Made by a program: the position numbers and the translations under genes | Source: Candidatus Sumerlaeota bacterium | Lineage (GTDB): Bacteria > Sumerlaeota > Sumerlaeia > UBA8349 | DNA: 59,591 bases | Reading direction: 5' to 3' | Assembly (NCBI GenBank): GCA_016931035.1 | Contig: JAFGFN010000005.1 | Coordinates: 1-59,591 of the forward strand | The notes under the pieces: model-generated | What the model was told of the DNA's origin: nothing | Seen by the model: only the letters and a program-made list of their open reading frames with translations | Databases searched by the model: none | Shown: one piece after another, positions 59,464-59,591 of the stretch | How positions within the stretch are numbered: position 1 is the stretch's first letter | Layout: the number at the start of each line of letters is the position of its first letter

Positions 59464-59591
59464 GTCGATTCGGGAAGACGAAGACAAGAATCAAGAATGA
59501 GAACCACTCTTGTCCAAAACAGAAAGGCGCGATCTTCGTCTCGATATTGAAAACAAAGGACAGAAATGTCGTGAGCAAATGGGGTCACCGC

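Overview
The window is high-GC DNA (my impression is a little over 60%; I did not compute it) packed with ordinary bacterial housekeeping and cell-envelope genes. It carries 46 intact protein genes, one frameshifted toxin gene and one tRNA. A lipid A pathway (lpxC, fabZ, lpxA and an LpxL-type acyltransferase), an O-antigen-ligase-like protein, UppP and several glycosyltransferases show a diderm with lipopolysaccharide. Other traits point to an uncultivated lineage in or near the PVC/FCB groups (Planctomycetota, Sumerlaeota or Hydrogenedentota-like): a gingipain-type C25 lipoprotein, a GHL10 hydrolase-like protein, a planctomycete-style protein with a pseudopilin-like C-terminus, and intergenic spaces littered with short palindromes. 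The phylum call is an inference; there is no rRNA here to settle it.

Layout. 0-3.3 kb: two sensory histidine kinases. 3.5-6.8 kb: rpsO and pnp, with a clear sigma70-type promoter, a structured leader and a terminator. 7.4-18.6 kb, plus strand: a 1565-residue C25 peptidase lipoprotein, an O-antigen-ligase/TPR protein, queA, uppP and a hypothetical protein. 18.7-29.3 kb, minus strand: lpxA, fabZ, lpxC and an acidic unknown protein; an M48 peptidase fused to zinc ribbons beside an NtrC-type regulator; a small HTH protein; a polytopic membrane protein; folC. 29.4-37.1 kb, plus strand: a lipoprotein, a zinc-ribbon protein, a GHL10 protein, trpE, tpx, a GAF histidine kinase, an antitoxin with a broken RelE toxin, and a GT2 glycosyltransferase. 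tRNA-Gly(GCC) follows on the minus strand. 37.8-45.2 kb: a three-part SelD fusion with glutaminyl cyclase, a glycosyltransferase, a DUF374 acyltransferase and glgP. 45.6-58.3 kb, minus strand: serS, RNase H, LpxL-like, CoA-binding protein, a large membrane-anchored pilus-like protein, ackA, 3-hydroxyacyl-CoA dehydrogenase, HtpX, VapBC, two methyltransferases and UDP-glucuronate decarboxylase. dapA closes the window on the plus strand.

How the genes work together. The dominant theme is the envelope: lipid A synthesis, undecaprenyl phosphate recycling, surface glycan export and ligation, UDP-xylose supply, and membrane proteases (HtpX and the M48 fusion). Translation and RNA decay (rpsO, pnp, serS, queA, tRNA-Gly) and central metabolism (ackA, 3-hydroxyacyl-CoA dehydrogenase, glgP, trpE, dapA, folC) fill the rest. 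Many pairs are tightly coupled by ATGA, GTGA or TGATG overlaps.

Most unusual points. (1) A SelD fused between a cysteine-rich N-terminus and an AhpD-like C-terminus, with an internal ribosome-binding site in front of the C-terminal part. (2) Many intergenic palindromes whose stems differ but whose loop is almost always TGAA or TAAA. (3) A perfect 31-bp palindrome at 37.5 kb. (4) An M48 protease carrying two TFIIB-type zinc ribbons. (5) A dispersed repeat that supplies the last codons and stop of a methyltransferase.
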